Below, piece by piece: positions 29,701 to 41,829 of a stretch of 64,000 nucleotides of DNA; the first letter of the stretch is position 1, and each line of letters starts with the position of its first letter. Under the pieces are notes generated by a model that worked only from the letters and a program-made list of their open reading frames with translations, did not search any database and was not told the DNA's origin. Origin of the DNA: Metridium senile. Its lineage: Eukaryota; Cnidaria; Anthozoa; Actiniaria; Metridiidae. The position numbers and the translations under genes were made by a program. The DNA lies in the NCBI GenBank assembly GCA_949775045.1, contig CATKSA010000113.1:155859-219858 (forward strand). Direction: 5' to 3'.

Positions 29701-32700
29701 AATTTATCAGAATGTTCTAATATTCTCAGACATTACTAACAGGGTCTAGGCGAAACTTTTGTGCCGAAAACCCCGATCTTTTTGACCCATTTTCAGATCA
29801 CCCTGAAGGGCATATTGCATTCTGGGTAGGATTTTGTAGTTTTCTCTAAATAAAATCTTGCGCATTTATCAGAATGCTCTAATATTCTCAGACATTTCTA
29901 ACAGGGTCTAGGCGAAAATTTTGTGCCAAAAACCCCGATCTTTTTGACACATTTTCAGATCACCCTATAGGACATATTGCATTCTGGGTAGGATTTTGTA
30001 GTTTTTTCTAAATAAAATCTTGCGCATTTATCACAATGCTCTAATATTCTCAGACATTACTAACAGGATGTAGGCGAAACTTTTGTGCCGAAATCCCCGA
30101 TTTTTTTACCCATTTTCAGATTACCCTATAGGGCAGATTGCATTCTGGGTAGGATTTTATCAGAATGCTCTGATATTCTCAGACATTACTAACAGGGTCT
30201 AGGCGAACATTTTGTGCCGAAACCCCGATCTTTTTGACACATTTTCAGATCACCCTATAGGGCATATTGCATTCTGGGTAGGATTTTGTAGTTTTTTCTA
30301 AATAAAATCTTGCCAATTTATCAGAATGTTCTAATATTCTCAGACATTACTAACAGGGTCTAGGCGAAACTTTTGTGCTTAAAACCCCGATCTTTTTTAC
30401 CCATTTTCAGATCACCCTATAGGGCATATTGCATTCTGGGTAGGATTTTGTAGTTTTTTCTAAATAAAATCTTGCGCATTTATCAGAATGCTCTAATATT
30501 CTCAGACATTACTAACAGGATGTAGGCAAAACTTTTGTGCTTAAAACCCCGATCTTTTTTACCCATTTTCAGATCACCCTATAGGGCATATTGCATTCTG
30601 GGTAGGATTTTGTAGTTTTTTCAAAATAAAATCTTGCGCATTTATCAGAATGCTCTCATATTCTCAGACATTACTAACAGGGTCTAGGCGAAACTTTTGT
30701 GCCGAAATCCCCGATTTTTTTACCCATTTTCAGATCACCCTATAGGTCAGATTGCATTCTGGGTAGGATTTTATCAGAATGCTCTCATATTCTCAGACAT
30801 TACTAACAGGGTCTAGGCGAACATTTTGTGCCGAAAAGCCCGATCTTTTTGACACATTTTCAGATCACCCTATAGGGCATATTGCATTCTGGGTAGGATT
30901 TTGTAGTTTTTTCTAAATAAAATCTTGCGCATTTATCACAATGCTCTAATATTCTCAGACATTACTAACAGGATGTAGGCAAAACTTTTGTGCTTAAAAC
31001 CCCGATCTTTTTTACCCATTTTCAGATCACCCTATAGGGCATATTGCATTCTGGGTAGGATTTTGTAGTTTTTTCTAAATAAAATCTTGCGCATTTATCA
31101 GAATGCTCTGATATTCTCAGACATTACTAACAGGGTCTAGGCGAAAATTTTGTGCCGAAAACCCTGATCTTTTTGACACATTTTCAGATCACCCTATAGG
31201 GCATATTGCATTCTGGGTAGGATTTTGTAGTTTTTTCTAAATAAAATCTTGCCAATTTATCAGAATGTTCTAATATTCTCAGACATTACTAACAGGATGT
31301 AGGCAAAACTTTTGTGCTTAAAACGCCGATCTTTTTGACCCATTTTCAGATCACCCTATAGGGCATATTGCATTCTGGGTAGGATTTTGTAGTTTTTTCT
31401 AAATAAAATCTTGCGCATTTATCAGAATGCTCTCATATTCTCAGACATTACTAACAGGGTCTAGGCGAACATTTTGTGCCGAAAACCCCGATCTTTTTGA
31501 CACATTTTCAGATCACCCTATAGGGCATATTGCATTCTGGGTAGGATTTTGTAGTTTTTTCTAAATAAAATCTTGCCAATTTGTCAGAATGTTCTAATAT
31601 TCTCAGACATTACTAACAGGGTCTAGGCAAAACTTTTGTGCCGAAAACCCCGATCTTTTTTACCCATTTTCAGATCACCCTGAAGGGCATATTGCATTCT
31701 GGGTAGGATTTTGTAGTTTTTTCTAAATAAAATCTTGCGCATTTATCAGAATGCTCTAATATTCTCAGACATTACTAACAGGGTCTAGGCGAAAATTTTG
31801 TGCCGAAAACCCCGATCTTTTTGACACATTTTCAGATCACCCTATAGGGCATTTTGCATTCTGGGTAGGATTTTGTAGTTTTTCTAAATAAAATCTTGCG
31901 CATTTATCAGAATGCTCTGATATTCTCAGACATTACTAACAGGGTCTAGGCGAACATTTTGTGCCGAAAACCCTGATCTTTTTGACACATTTTCAGATCA
32001 CCCTATAGGGCATATTGCATTCTGGGTAGGATTTTGTAGTTTTTTCTAAATAAAATCTTGCCAATTTATCAGAATGTTCTAATATTCTCAGACATTACTA
32101 ACAGGATGTAGGCAAAACTTTTGTGCTTAAAACGCCGATCTTTTTGACCCATTTTCAGATCACCCTATAGGGCATATTGCATTCTGGGTAGGATTTTGTA
32201 GTTTTTTCTAAATAAAATCTTGCGCATTTATCAGAATGCTCTCATATTCTCAGACATTACTAACAGGGTCTAGGCGAACATTTTGTGCCGAAAACCCCGA
32301 TCTTTTTGACACATTTTCAGATCACCCTATAGGGCATATTGCATTCTGGGTAGGATTTTGTAGTTTTTTCTAAATAAAATCTTGCCAATTTGTCAGAATG
32401 TTCTAATATTCTCAGACATTACTAACAGGGTCTAGGCAAAACTTTTGTGCCGAAAACCCCGATCTTTTTTACCCATTTTCAGATCACCCTGAAGGGCATA
32501 TTGCATTCTGGGTAGGATTTTGTAGTTTTTTCTAAATAAAATCTTGCGCATTTATCAGAATGCTCTAATATTCTCAGACATTACTAACAGGGTCTAGGCG
32601 AAAATTTTGTGCCGAAAACCCCGATCTTTTTGACACATTTTCAGATCACCCTATAGGGCATTTTGCATTCTGGGTAGGATTTTGTAGTTTTTCTAAATAA

Positions 32701-34250
32701 AATCTTGCGCATTTATCAGAATGCTCTGATATTCTCAGACATTACTAACAGGGTCTAGGCGAACATTTTGTGCCGAAAACCCCGATCTTTTTTACCCATT
32801 TTCAGATCACCCTATAGGGCATATTGCATTCTGGGTAGGATTTTGTAGTTTTTTCTAAATAAAATCTTGCCCATTTATCAGAATGCTCTAATATTCTCAG
32901 ACATTACTAACAGGGTCTAGGCGAAACTTTTGTGCCGAAAACCCCGATCTTTTTTACCCATTTTCAGATCACCCTATAGGGCAGATTGCATTCTGGGTAG
33001 GATTTTGTAGTTTTTTCTAAATAAAATCTTGCCAATTTATCAGAATGTTCTAATATTCTCAGACATTACTAACAGGGTCTAGGCGAAACTTTTGTGCCGA
33101 AAACCCCGATCTTTTTTACCCATTTTCAGATCACCCTGAAGGGCATATTGCATTCTGGGTAGGATTTTGTAGTTTTCTCTAAATAAAATCTTGCGCATTT
33201 ATCAGAATGCTCTAATATTCTCAGACATTTCTAACAGGGTCTAGGCGAAAATTTTGTGCCAAAAACCCCGATCTTTTTGACACATTTTCAGATCACCCTA
33301 TAGGACATATTGCATTCTGGGTAGGATTTTGTAGTTTTTTCTAAATAAAATCTTGCGCATTTATCACAATGCTCTAATATTCTCAGACATTACTAACAGG
33401 ATGTAGGCGAAACTTTTGTGCCGAAATCCCCGATTTTTTTACCCATTTTCAGATTACCCTATAGGGCAGATTGCATTCTGGGTAGGATTTTATCAGAATG
33501 CTCTGATATTCTCAGACATTACTAACAGGGTCTAGGCGAACATTTTGTGCCGAAACCCCGATCTTTTTGACACATTTTCAGATCACCCTATAGGGCATAT
33601 TGCATTCTGGGTAGGATTTTGTAGTTTTTTCTAAATAAAATCTTGCCAATTTATCAGAATGTTCTAATATTCTCAGACATTACTAACAGGGTCTAGGCGA
33701 AACTTTTGTGCTTAAAACCCCGATCTTTTTTACCCATTTTCAGATCACCCTATAGGGCATATTGCATTCTGGGTAGGATTTTGTAGTTTTTTCTAAATAA
33801 AATCTTGCGCATTTATCAGAATGCTCTAATATTCTCAGACATTACTAACAGGGTCTAGGCGAAAATTGTGTGCCGAAAACCCCGATCTTTTTGACACATT
33901 TTCAGATCACCCTATAGGGCAGATTGCATTCTGGGTAGGATTTTGTAGTTTTTTCTAAATAAAATCTTGCGCATTTATCAGAATGCTCTCATATTCTCAG
34001 ACATTACTAACAGGGTCTAGGCGAAACTTTTGTGCCGAAATCCCCGATTTTTTTACCCATTTTCAGATCACCCTATAGGGCAGATTGCATTCTGGGTAGG
34101 ATTTTATCAGAATGCTCTGATATTCTCAGACATTACTAACAGGGTCTAGGCGAACATTTTGTGCCGAAACCCCGATCTTTTTGACACATTTTCAGATCAC
34201 CCTATAGGGCATATTGCATTATGGGTAGGATTTTGTAGTTTTTTCTAAAT
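26800..34250 (+). repeat. Array domain with ~130-bp shortened (S) monomers
   Basis: Eight monomers lack about 32 bp between GGGTAGGATTT and TATCAG, removing the T-run, the CTAAATAAAATC box and the variable GCGCATT segment. The shortened junctions are near 26888, 27505, 27957, 28572, 30157, 30772, 33489 and 34107. The repeat spacing across an S monomer is about 129 bp. A 1.5 kb stretch from about 27741 to 29230 recurs at 29941-31430 with an exact 2200-bp offset, marked by CCGAAAAGCCCGATC at 28631 and 30831. An 809-bp five-monomer duplication follows, marked by AACGCCGATC at 31322 and 32131 and CCAATTTGTCAG at about 31577 and 32386. Confidence 0.85.
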
Positions 34251-34259
34251 AAAATCTTG

Positions 34260-36310
34260 CCAATTTATCAGAATGTTCTAATATTCTCAGACATTACTAA
34301 CAGGGTCTAGGCGAAACTTTTGTGCTTAAAACCCCGATCTTTTTTACCCATTTTCAGATCACCCTATAGGGCATATTGCATTCTGGGTAGGATTTTGTAG
34401 TTTTTTCTAAATAAAATCTTGCGCATTTATCTGAATGCTCTAATATTCTCAGACATTACTAACAGGGTCTAGGCGAAAATTTTGTGCCGAAAACCCCGAT
34501 CTTTTTGACACATTTTCAGATCACCCTATAGGGCATATTGCATTCTGGGTAGGATTTTGTAGTTTTTCTAAATAAAATCTTGCGCATTTATCAGAATGCT
34601 CTGATATTCTCAGACATTACTAACAGGGTCTAGGCGAACATTTTGTGCCGAAAACCCCGATCTTTTTTACCCATTTTCAGATCACCCTATAGGGCATATT
34701 GCATTCTGGGTAGGATTTTGTAGTTTTTTCTAAATAAAATCTTGCGCATTTATCAGAATGCTCTAATATTCTCAGACATTACTAACAGGGTCTAGGCGAA
34801 AATTTTGTGCCGAAAACCCCGATCTTTTTGACACATTTTCAGATCACCCTATAGGGCAGATTGCATTCTGGGTAGGATTTTGTAGTTTTTTCTAAATAAA
34901 ATCTTGCGCATTTATCAGAATGCTCTCATATTCTCAGACATTACTAACAGGGCCTAGGCGAAACTTTTGTGCTTAAAACCCCGATCTTTTTTACCCATTT
35001 TCAGATCACCCTATAGGGCATATTGCATTCTGGGTAGGATTTTGTAGTTTCTTCTAAATAAAATCTTGCGCATTTATCTGAATGCTCTAATATTCTCAGA
35101 CATTACTAACAGGGTCTAGGCGAAAATTTTGTGCCGAAAACCCCGATCTTTTTGACACATTTTCAGATCACCCTATAGGGCATATTGCATTCTGGGTAGG
35201 ATTTTGTAGTTTTTTCTAAATAAAATCTTGCGCATTTATCTGAATGCTCTAATATTCTCAGACATTACTAACAGGGTCTAGGCGAAAATTTTGTGCCGAA
35301 AACCCCGATCTTTTTGACACATTTTCAGATCACCCTATAGGGCATATTGCATTCTGGGTAGGATTTTGTAGTTTTTCTAAATAAAATCTTGCGCATTTAT
35401 CAGAATGCTCTGATATTCTCAGACATTACTAACAGGGTCTAGGCGAACATTTTGTGCCGAAAACCCCGATCTTTTTTACCCATTTTCAGATCACCCTATA
35501 GGGCATATTGCATTCTGGGTAGGATTTTGTAGTTTTTTTTAAATAAAATCTTGCGCATTTATCAGAATGCTCTAATATTCTCAGACATTACTAACAGGGT
35601 CTAGGCGAAAATTTTGTGCCGAAAACCCCGATCTTTTTGACACATTTTCAGATCACCCTATAGGGCAGATTGCATTCTGGGTAGGATTTTGTAGTTTTTT
35701 CTAAATAAAATCTTGCGCATTTATCAGAATGCTCTAATATTCTCAGACATTACTAACAGGGTCTAGGCGAAAATTTTGTGCCGAAAACCCCGATCTTTTT
35801 GACACATTTTCAGATCACCCTATAGGGCAGATTGCATTCTGGGTAGGATTTTGTAGTTTTTTCTAAATAAAATCTTGCGCATTTATCAGAATGCTCTCAT
35901 ATTCTCAGACATTACTAACAGGGTCTAGGCGAAAATTTTGTGCCGAAAACCCCGATCTTTTTTACCCATTTTCAGATCACCCTATAGGGCATATTGCATT
36001 CTGGGTAGGATTTTGTAGTTTTTTTTAAATAAAATCTTGCGTATTTATCAGAATGCTCTAATATTCTCAGACATTACTAACAGGGTCTAGGCGAACATTT
36101 TGTGCCGAAAACCCCGATCTTTTTGACACATTTTCAGATCACCTTATAGGGCATATTGCATTCTGGGTAGAATTTTGTAGTTTTTCTAAATAAAATCTTG
36201 CGCATTTATCAGAATGCTCTAATATTCTCAGACATTACTAACAGGGTCTAGGCGAAAATTTTGTGCCGAAAACCCCGATCTTTTTGACACATTTTCAGAT
36301 CACCCTATAG
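34260..36310 (+). repeat. Edge of the left array, mostly B-type monomers
   Basis: The last 2 kb before the island holds B-type monomers (GCGCATTTATC followed by GAATGCTCT), apart from one A-type monomer near 34260. CCCTATAGGG is present throughout, not CCCTGAAGGG. Several monomers have ATCTGAATGCTC or a shortened T-run (TAGTTTTTCTAAAT). The composition is closer to the reverse array on the right than to the interior of the left array. The array breaks off at 36310 directly after CACCCTATAG and is followed by a T-rich stretch. Confidence 0.75.
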
Positions 36311-37515
36311 TTTTATTTTTTTCTTCCCTGGCGACAAAAGCCTAAGGATCAAAAGCTCTGTGTTCGACCTATTCAGGGAGAGAAAAATCGCAGTTGGATT
36401 CGAAAGAACCACCGATACTCGCGTATTTATGGAAGTCTTACTGCATCGTGTTTATCATCGTGTTGATACAAGGAATGAAGACTCAACTGCTGTTATAATC
36501 CGAAACGGTGTTTTTCATAGTGAAATGGATTTTTAAACAACACTCGGCAAAGCTATCAAAATTAAACAGTATATTCTTGATTGTATATGTTTATGTAAAC
36601 ATTTTTTGAACAGTATTCATTCACGTCGTTATCCTGACCTTCGATAGTAATATCCATGGACGTTAACGTTTCGGATTCCATGCATAATATAATTTTTTAG
36701 TACACGAAACCACAAACACTTCGAAGTCTTCGAGCTTGAAGGCCTGAATCGAACAACGTGAAAAACCAGTGAGTAGCCCGTATAGCGGGATCGTTTTCTA
36801 ACCAATAAGAAAGCGACTGTTAACAATTGATATTTTCAAACATAAAAAAAAGGCTGCAATGCACCTTGGATGCAAGAGGGACTTTAAGGAGCTTGAGTAA
36901 ACGACGAACTTTGCTTTTATTTTATTCTTGCAATGTGTGCACACCCTGAAGTACATATAAGTTTATTAGTATCAGGCTGTCCTATGAAAAAGGATCAATC
37001 ATCCATACATTAATTTACCTGAACCAACTTGAACGAGTACGCCAGCTTTTTAATAGCCACTGAGTTGAGGATTTATTAATGCTAGTAACGGACTTCGGTT
37101 GCTTCCCTTGTTTTGTGAAATTGTGAAATTTCGCATATTTATTGGTGTATGAAACATGGCAGCACGTGATAGTGTCAATTCAATCTCACTTTCAGAACCA
37201 AAAATTTGCTAAAAATCGCGACCGCAAGATACGTAGTAAGTCTGCTCGGATTCAAATCCTTATTAAATCATCGTACATTTTTCTGTGACTAGAAATGAGA
37301 ATTGGCAAGTACAAGCAGCAAATGAAATCGTATATCATATCAGAAATGGCCAAAAAAATATAATACAACAATGCGACACTGCTTTGTCAGATTACATGTT
37401 TTTGAACAGATTGCGTTACATGCACATAGGAATATATATATATTAAATATATTAAAGCTAAAGAGGAGCGAAAGAACGTTCTTTTTAACTTATATAAACA
37501 TAAGTTGGTTGAAGC
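36311..37515. other. Non-satellite island, unannotated AT-rich segment
   Basis: Non-satellite sequence begins abruptly with TTTTATTTTTTTC after the array edge. I see no gene, RNA or transposon end that I can name. Short open frames exist, the longest 65 codons at 36629-36826 on the minus strand, but show no recognisable motif. An AT microsatellite (ATATATATATATT) lies near 37431. The stretch around 37405-37530 (TTGCGTTACATGCAC) has a diverged direct copy near 39220-39320 on the far side of the foldback. Confidence 0.6.
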
Positions 37516-38940
37516 CATCATTCATCAGCATGTAGAGATTTTGTCTGCGCATGCGTTTGTTTTGATGCTAAAATTCCTTTTCACGTCGAATGAAAGAATT
37601 TTATGCTGACATGGAACATGTAGTTTGCAATCTCATTTTGCACAACTATGTTCAAGAACCGAATTACTGAGATATCAAATGGTGATCGTCTACTTGTGCG
37701 CTGTAGTTAATTATTTCAATCGAACAAACTCCGGATGGAAGAATATCACACATCAAAGTCTGACAAAAGTGGATAAAAGGACCAGAACTTCGAACTTTCG
37801 AAAACAAGTTTCGGCACTAATTTAATCTATTAGGTAAACATAACATTATATGTTATTACCAACACGATACTGTTTGTATTTAATGATATTGGGAGATATT
37901 AGACACCCTCGATCGTCAATAAAACTGGCTTGGTTACCTCGAGTGCGTGCGAAATCCTTAGAATTCAACTAAGAATTGTTATATCTTAAACATCGTGCCC
38001 CAGCGAATTTACTTCAGAAATAGCTTTTTACATGTTTATATTTTTAAAACTAAGCTTTTTAGGTAGCAACTTTTGGTCCCGCAATGTGATCCAAAGCGCA
38101 ATTTTGTGTACGTGGTTTTATGCATATTTTCGCTTAAAACAACATACAAATTTTAGCGAACCATTTTTTATTCTTGAATTTAGAATTAAAGTTGGCTTTA
38201 TGGGCAAAAACCTTAATGGCTCCCATAAAATCTAAATATATAATTACATTCTAGATACATAATTTAGATTTTAAAATACAGGTTATTGAAGTTCGTTAAA
38301 TTTATCACAGTGAAACAGGGCCTAAAATATGTTGTAAACACTGCTTGAAATCATATCCAGGGACAACGTGTTTCTACTAAAATAGCTCAGTTTTGCGAAA
38401 AGTAAACATGGAAATGTCAATTTCTTTAAACGTTTTTTTTGTAGCACGATGATGTTTAAGATATAAAAATTCTATGATGAATTGCGAGAAGTTCGCACTC
38501 AATATTGCTGATATTGACATCAACACGCCGGTTTACTTGACGATCTAAGGCGTCTAATATCTCCTAATATAATGCAATGCACAAAGTAGGGTGTTGGTTA
38601 TAACTTCTACGAAAAGATTTGACCTGCACATTGGTTTATCGTCCAATATGCTACTTTAAAATACGCAGTTCTGGTCTTTCTTTTAACTTTTGGCGGACTT
38701 TGACGTGTGATATTTTGCAATCCGCAGTTTGTTCGATTGAAATAATTAACTACAGCGCACTGGTAGACAGTCAACATTTTATGCCTCAGTGATTCGGTTC
38801 ATCAACATAATTGTGAAAGATGAAATTGCAAACCAAATGTTCCATGTCAGAATAAAATTCTTTCATTCGACGTGAAAAGGAATTTTAGCATCAAAACAAA
38901 CGCATGCGCAAACAAATCTCTACGTGCTTCATTCATCTAG
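37516..38940. repeat. Imperfect ~1.4 kb foldback (long inverted repeat)
   Basis: The two halves are reverse complements of each other at moderate identity. Matching blocks include GCGCATGCGTTTGTTTTGATG (37551-37571) with its reverse complement at about 38891-38911. Others are AATTATTTCAATCGAACAAACT near 37709 with its complement near 38728, GGAGATATTAGAC near 37890 with its complement near 38549, and TATATCTTAAACATC near 37980 with its complement near 38452. The centre is AAAATCTAAAT (38227-38237) facing ATTTAGATTTT (38262-38272). Arms carry indels and substitutions, so the structure is old. The two short open frames inside (37625-37825 and 38032-38235) fall within the arms and look non-coding. 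It could be an old foldback transposon or an inverted duplication. Confidence 0.75.
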
Positions 38941-39945
38941 TAAATATAAGGTTGGTGGTCTTGATGGAACTTCAAGAGCTTACACTAATGTCATGTAATG
39001 GGCTCCCTGTTTGTTATCGATATAAACACGTACGGACAAAAATATTGACATAGCTTTTAGTTGCCTCAACTATCTCTAAAAAAATACTATTCAAATAACT
39101 ATTTTAACTGTTATTAAACGAGTTATCATGGGCAGTGTTTTGTATTCGTGCAAAACTTTCAAAAAAGTTAATAAGTGATCAGTCATACAAAGCTAAACAA
39201 TTGTTGACAGCTCATTTGAGCACATTGCGTTACATGCACGTCGGGATGTATGCATTGCTTTTATCCCAGAAATAACTAAAATAACAGATGTTGGTTGAAA
39301 CAAGTATTCATTTAATAGCTAAGGTGAGTGGTTTTATAAATCTTTTGAAGATTTTTGCAATAGTTTGGCGATAGTTTACACGGCAAAACGAATAACGGCT
39401 AGACGCTTTTCAACGCTGTTCAACGCTGTTCATGCCATTCAACCAAAATACGGACGGAAATTTTTATATCAGCATCAAGGCCATCACTTCTTCTATATAA
39501 ATCGAGAATGTCGTTGGATTTGGTTGTATCGCACATAGTTTAAAAGTCCATTCTTCTGAGGCTATTTTTAGAAGTAGAAAAAGTATGGTCGACAAGAAAA
39601 TTCGTGAAAAATTAAGATTTTGATTTTAATCAAAAACTACATAATATAAAAACTATATAATCTAAATAATGAACAAGAATATTATGTTACTTAAAATTTC
39701 AAAGGTTAAATACTTTCGTCACGCCAGGCCATTGAAGTGGGGTAATCTGAGATCGCTAAAATTAGCATATTCACCCACTCTCACAAAAATCCTTATTTCT
39801 CGAAAACTAAGCAATATTTTTACTAATTAAGATTGGGATGATTGAGATATAATAGTGTACAAAATATAAAAGTATTAGCAAAATAGGATTTTTGACCATT
39901 GCCATGATTTACAAGCCGATGTCTGATGCTACCTGACATACGCTC
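38941..39945. other. Unannotated AT-rich segment
   Basis: No gene or transposon recognised. It contains a diverged direct copy of sequence that also flanks the left side of the foldback (TTGCGTTACATGCAC at about 39223 versus 37413), so foldback and flank may have been part of a larger duplicated unit. A short direct repeat, TTCAACGCTG in two copies, lies near 39410-39430. Confidence 0.5.
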
Positions 39946-39949
39946 TTAA

Positions 39950-40485
39950 GGTAGTTCGAAAACCATATCATTTTTATTTCACGGAAAGAAGAGTTCTGAC
40001 AAGGGAAATCCATCTATAAAATAAAAATGGGGTGACATCGCGCTCTTTTCCGAGTTATAGCACGAAAACTCTTTAAAATGTATATTTCGTGAACCTGTTT
40101 TTTTGTCCGTACGGGACTGGTAACTAGTTCCCTATAAGATTATCAAAACAAACTTTAACATTTATTGGTCCGCTAGTATCTCTAGAATCGATGTAAAGCT
40201 AATTATGACCAGTTTAATTCGTAATTCTTGCCCAAAACACTAGTTTATGTGACGCATTATAGTTCAAAAAATCGACACTAAAACGACGCGACTTGAACGC
40301 GAAAAAATTATGAATTTAACGAAAAATCTTGAATTCTCGTGAATGCGGGTCTAAATTCAGGATATTATTTGCAGAGATGATGGGCTTGTCTTGTGAAATG
40401 CATAACGTTCCCATGATTTTCAAATCGGAATATAATAAAAGCTAAAAAACAAAATTATGTGATTACGGCTGGGTCCCGAACAACC
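39950..40485. mobile_element. Putative TTAA-flanked MITE-like element
   Basis: A 536-bp segment is bounded by TTAA on both sides (39946-39949 and 40486-40489). It starts GGTAGTTCG and ends CGAACAACC, an inverted pair with one mismatch in nine; similarity continues at about 12 of 16 positions. TTAA target duplication is typical of the piggyBac and Kolobok superfamilies, and short non-coding elements with such ends are usually non-autonomous derivatives. No transposase coding is present. TTAA is common in AT-rich DNA and the inverted repeat is short, so this stays tentative without a second copy elsewhere in the genome. Confidence 0.5.
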
Positions 40486-40489
40486 TTAA

Positions 40490-40532
40490 GACTGTGGACT
40501 GAGGACTGTGGAATGTGGTTTGTGGAATGTAA
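40490..40532. repeat. Short imperfect tandem repeat, GACTGTGGA-like
   Basis: GACTGTGG, ACTGAG, GACTGTGG, AATGTGG, TTTGTGG and AATG follow one another directly next to the right TTAA of the candidate MITE. This is a simple degenerate short tandem repeat. Confidence 0.6.
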
Positions 40533-41272
40533 ACTTTGTATCCGAGAAAATATATAGCGGTAACTCTAATAACGCTATAATAAACAATATGAATAGCTGG
40601 CAGTCGTGAAGTAAAAATCTTAACGCCGTCTTAATAGTTGTCATATAGTTGATCTATAAGATAATACTGAAATATTGTGTGATCTAGCTTATAGTACTCA
40701 AAATTTTAATGACAACTTCCTGCATAGTAAACTTGTGTAAGCGTTGTAGGTGCCCGTTAACGCCTACTAGGCTTGTTACACTTACTTCTGGTAAAAATGT
40801 GCATTATATACTTATAAAGAAGACGTAGTATACTTAGGAAACGTAATAAACAAAGTAGGATAATGTGAGCGAAAAAGGCGAAGAAACCATAGTAAGCGTA
40901 GCTGGCGTAGTAACGTAGTAAGCGTAGTAACGTAGTAAGCAAAGTAGCCATAGAGAAGAAGTAGAAGTAGATAACGTTATTAGCAATCTCCTATCAAGAT
41001 TTGAGAAGGATTCAAACGCCGTGAAATATACTTAAACAACATTTCTGTAGTTATATTTTTTCAGAAAAAATGGTTCCATAGAGCAAATTAAATACGAAAA
41101 TGAGACATTAAAACGAATAATTGCAATCTTATATCGAGATTTATCTTATACATATCGTTGTGAATTAGTGAGAATTACTTTCGCCGGCAATTCGGTATAC
41201 ACAAGTCAAGATAAGGAAGTTGGTCTTTCATGATAGCTAGCAGCGGAGAATAAATAGACTGATAATAATGGC

Positions 41273-41310
41273 ATCTTCCTTCCACAAATCCTTCCACAAA
41301 TTCCACAAAT
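41273..41310. repeat. Short tandem repeat, CCTTCCACAAAT
   Basis: CTTCCTTCCACAAAT, CCTTCCACAAAT and TCCACAAAT occur in direct succession. Confidence 0.7.
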
Positions 41311-41767
41311 AGAGACGTTCGATTCTTCGATCGAAGATTTCATCTCACTTCATCATCCATCTACATTTCGATGTAAGGAGCATAGCTCAAGAATAATTGA
41401 CCTGCCCTGTGCCAGTTAGCTGGCTAATTATGCATCTTTTCCCATATAAAAGCTAAAAAAAAGCATTTAACTGGCTTTCAGTGACTGAATTAATAGAAAA
41501 TATAGAAGAAACTTCACAAACGATATCGCCATACCTAGTTTCTCATGTTTGTCGGCATTGCTGCTGCTAACTCATGTATTGCGTGATTGCAAATGAAGTA
41601 TCACTTTCAAACGTCATCTATATGGAATTTTTGCACTCGTCGCGCAGAAACGTTTTGAGCGCTAAAAAGAGTTTGTTTGCGCAGGTTTAGTAAGTTTTTA
41701 CCATAGTTAGTGTAATTAGCGTACAGGGCGTAGTAAGCGTATTAAGCGTAGTAACGTAGTATAGCTG

Positions 41768-41829
41768 GCGTAGATTGTAATACTTGTAGAACTACTAGTA
41801 TAACGCTCTATTCGTATTACAATCTACGC
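41768..41829. repeat. Perfect 16-bp hairpin within the low-complexity region
   Basis: GCGTAGATTGTAATAC (41768-41783) and its exact reverse complement GTATTACAATCTACGC (41814-41829) are separated by 30 bases. This could extrude as a cruciform or be the end of a small foldback; no terminator role is implied. Confidence 0.8.

Larger units (their letters stand above)
1..36310 (+). repeat. Satellite array, ~162-bp monomer, forward orientation
   Basis: Head-to-tail tandem array of a 161-162 bp monomer. Successive copies of TTTTCAGATCACCCT begin at 1, 162 and 324, and the phase continues to 36310, giving about 224 monomers. Fixed landmarks in each unit are a CCCTATAGGG or CCCTGAAGGG box, GCATTCTGGGTAGG, a T-run followed by CTAAATAAAATCTTG, a variable segment around GCGCATTTATCAGAATGCTCT or CCAATTTATCAGAATGTTCT, ATATTCTCAGACATTACTAACAGGGTCTAGG, and CCGAAAACCCCGATC. 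No reading frame of even 60 codons occurs anywhere in the array, so it is non-coding. The array runs off the left edge and stops mid-monomer at 36310, inside the CCCTATAG box. Length and organisation suit heterochromatic or centromeric satellite, which is inference. Confidence 0.98.

Noticed and set aside
1..36310. CRISPR array
   Set aside because: The repeats are directly adjacent 162-bp monomers with no unique spacers between short repeats, in a eukaryotic satellite context.
36629..36826. 65-codon minus-strand open frame
   Set aside because: No motif, neighbours or splice context; this length is expected by chance.
37625..38235. Two plus-strand open frames of 66 and 67 codons
   Set aside because: They fall inside the arms of the foldback, whose diverged copy does not preserve the frame.
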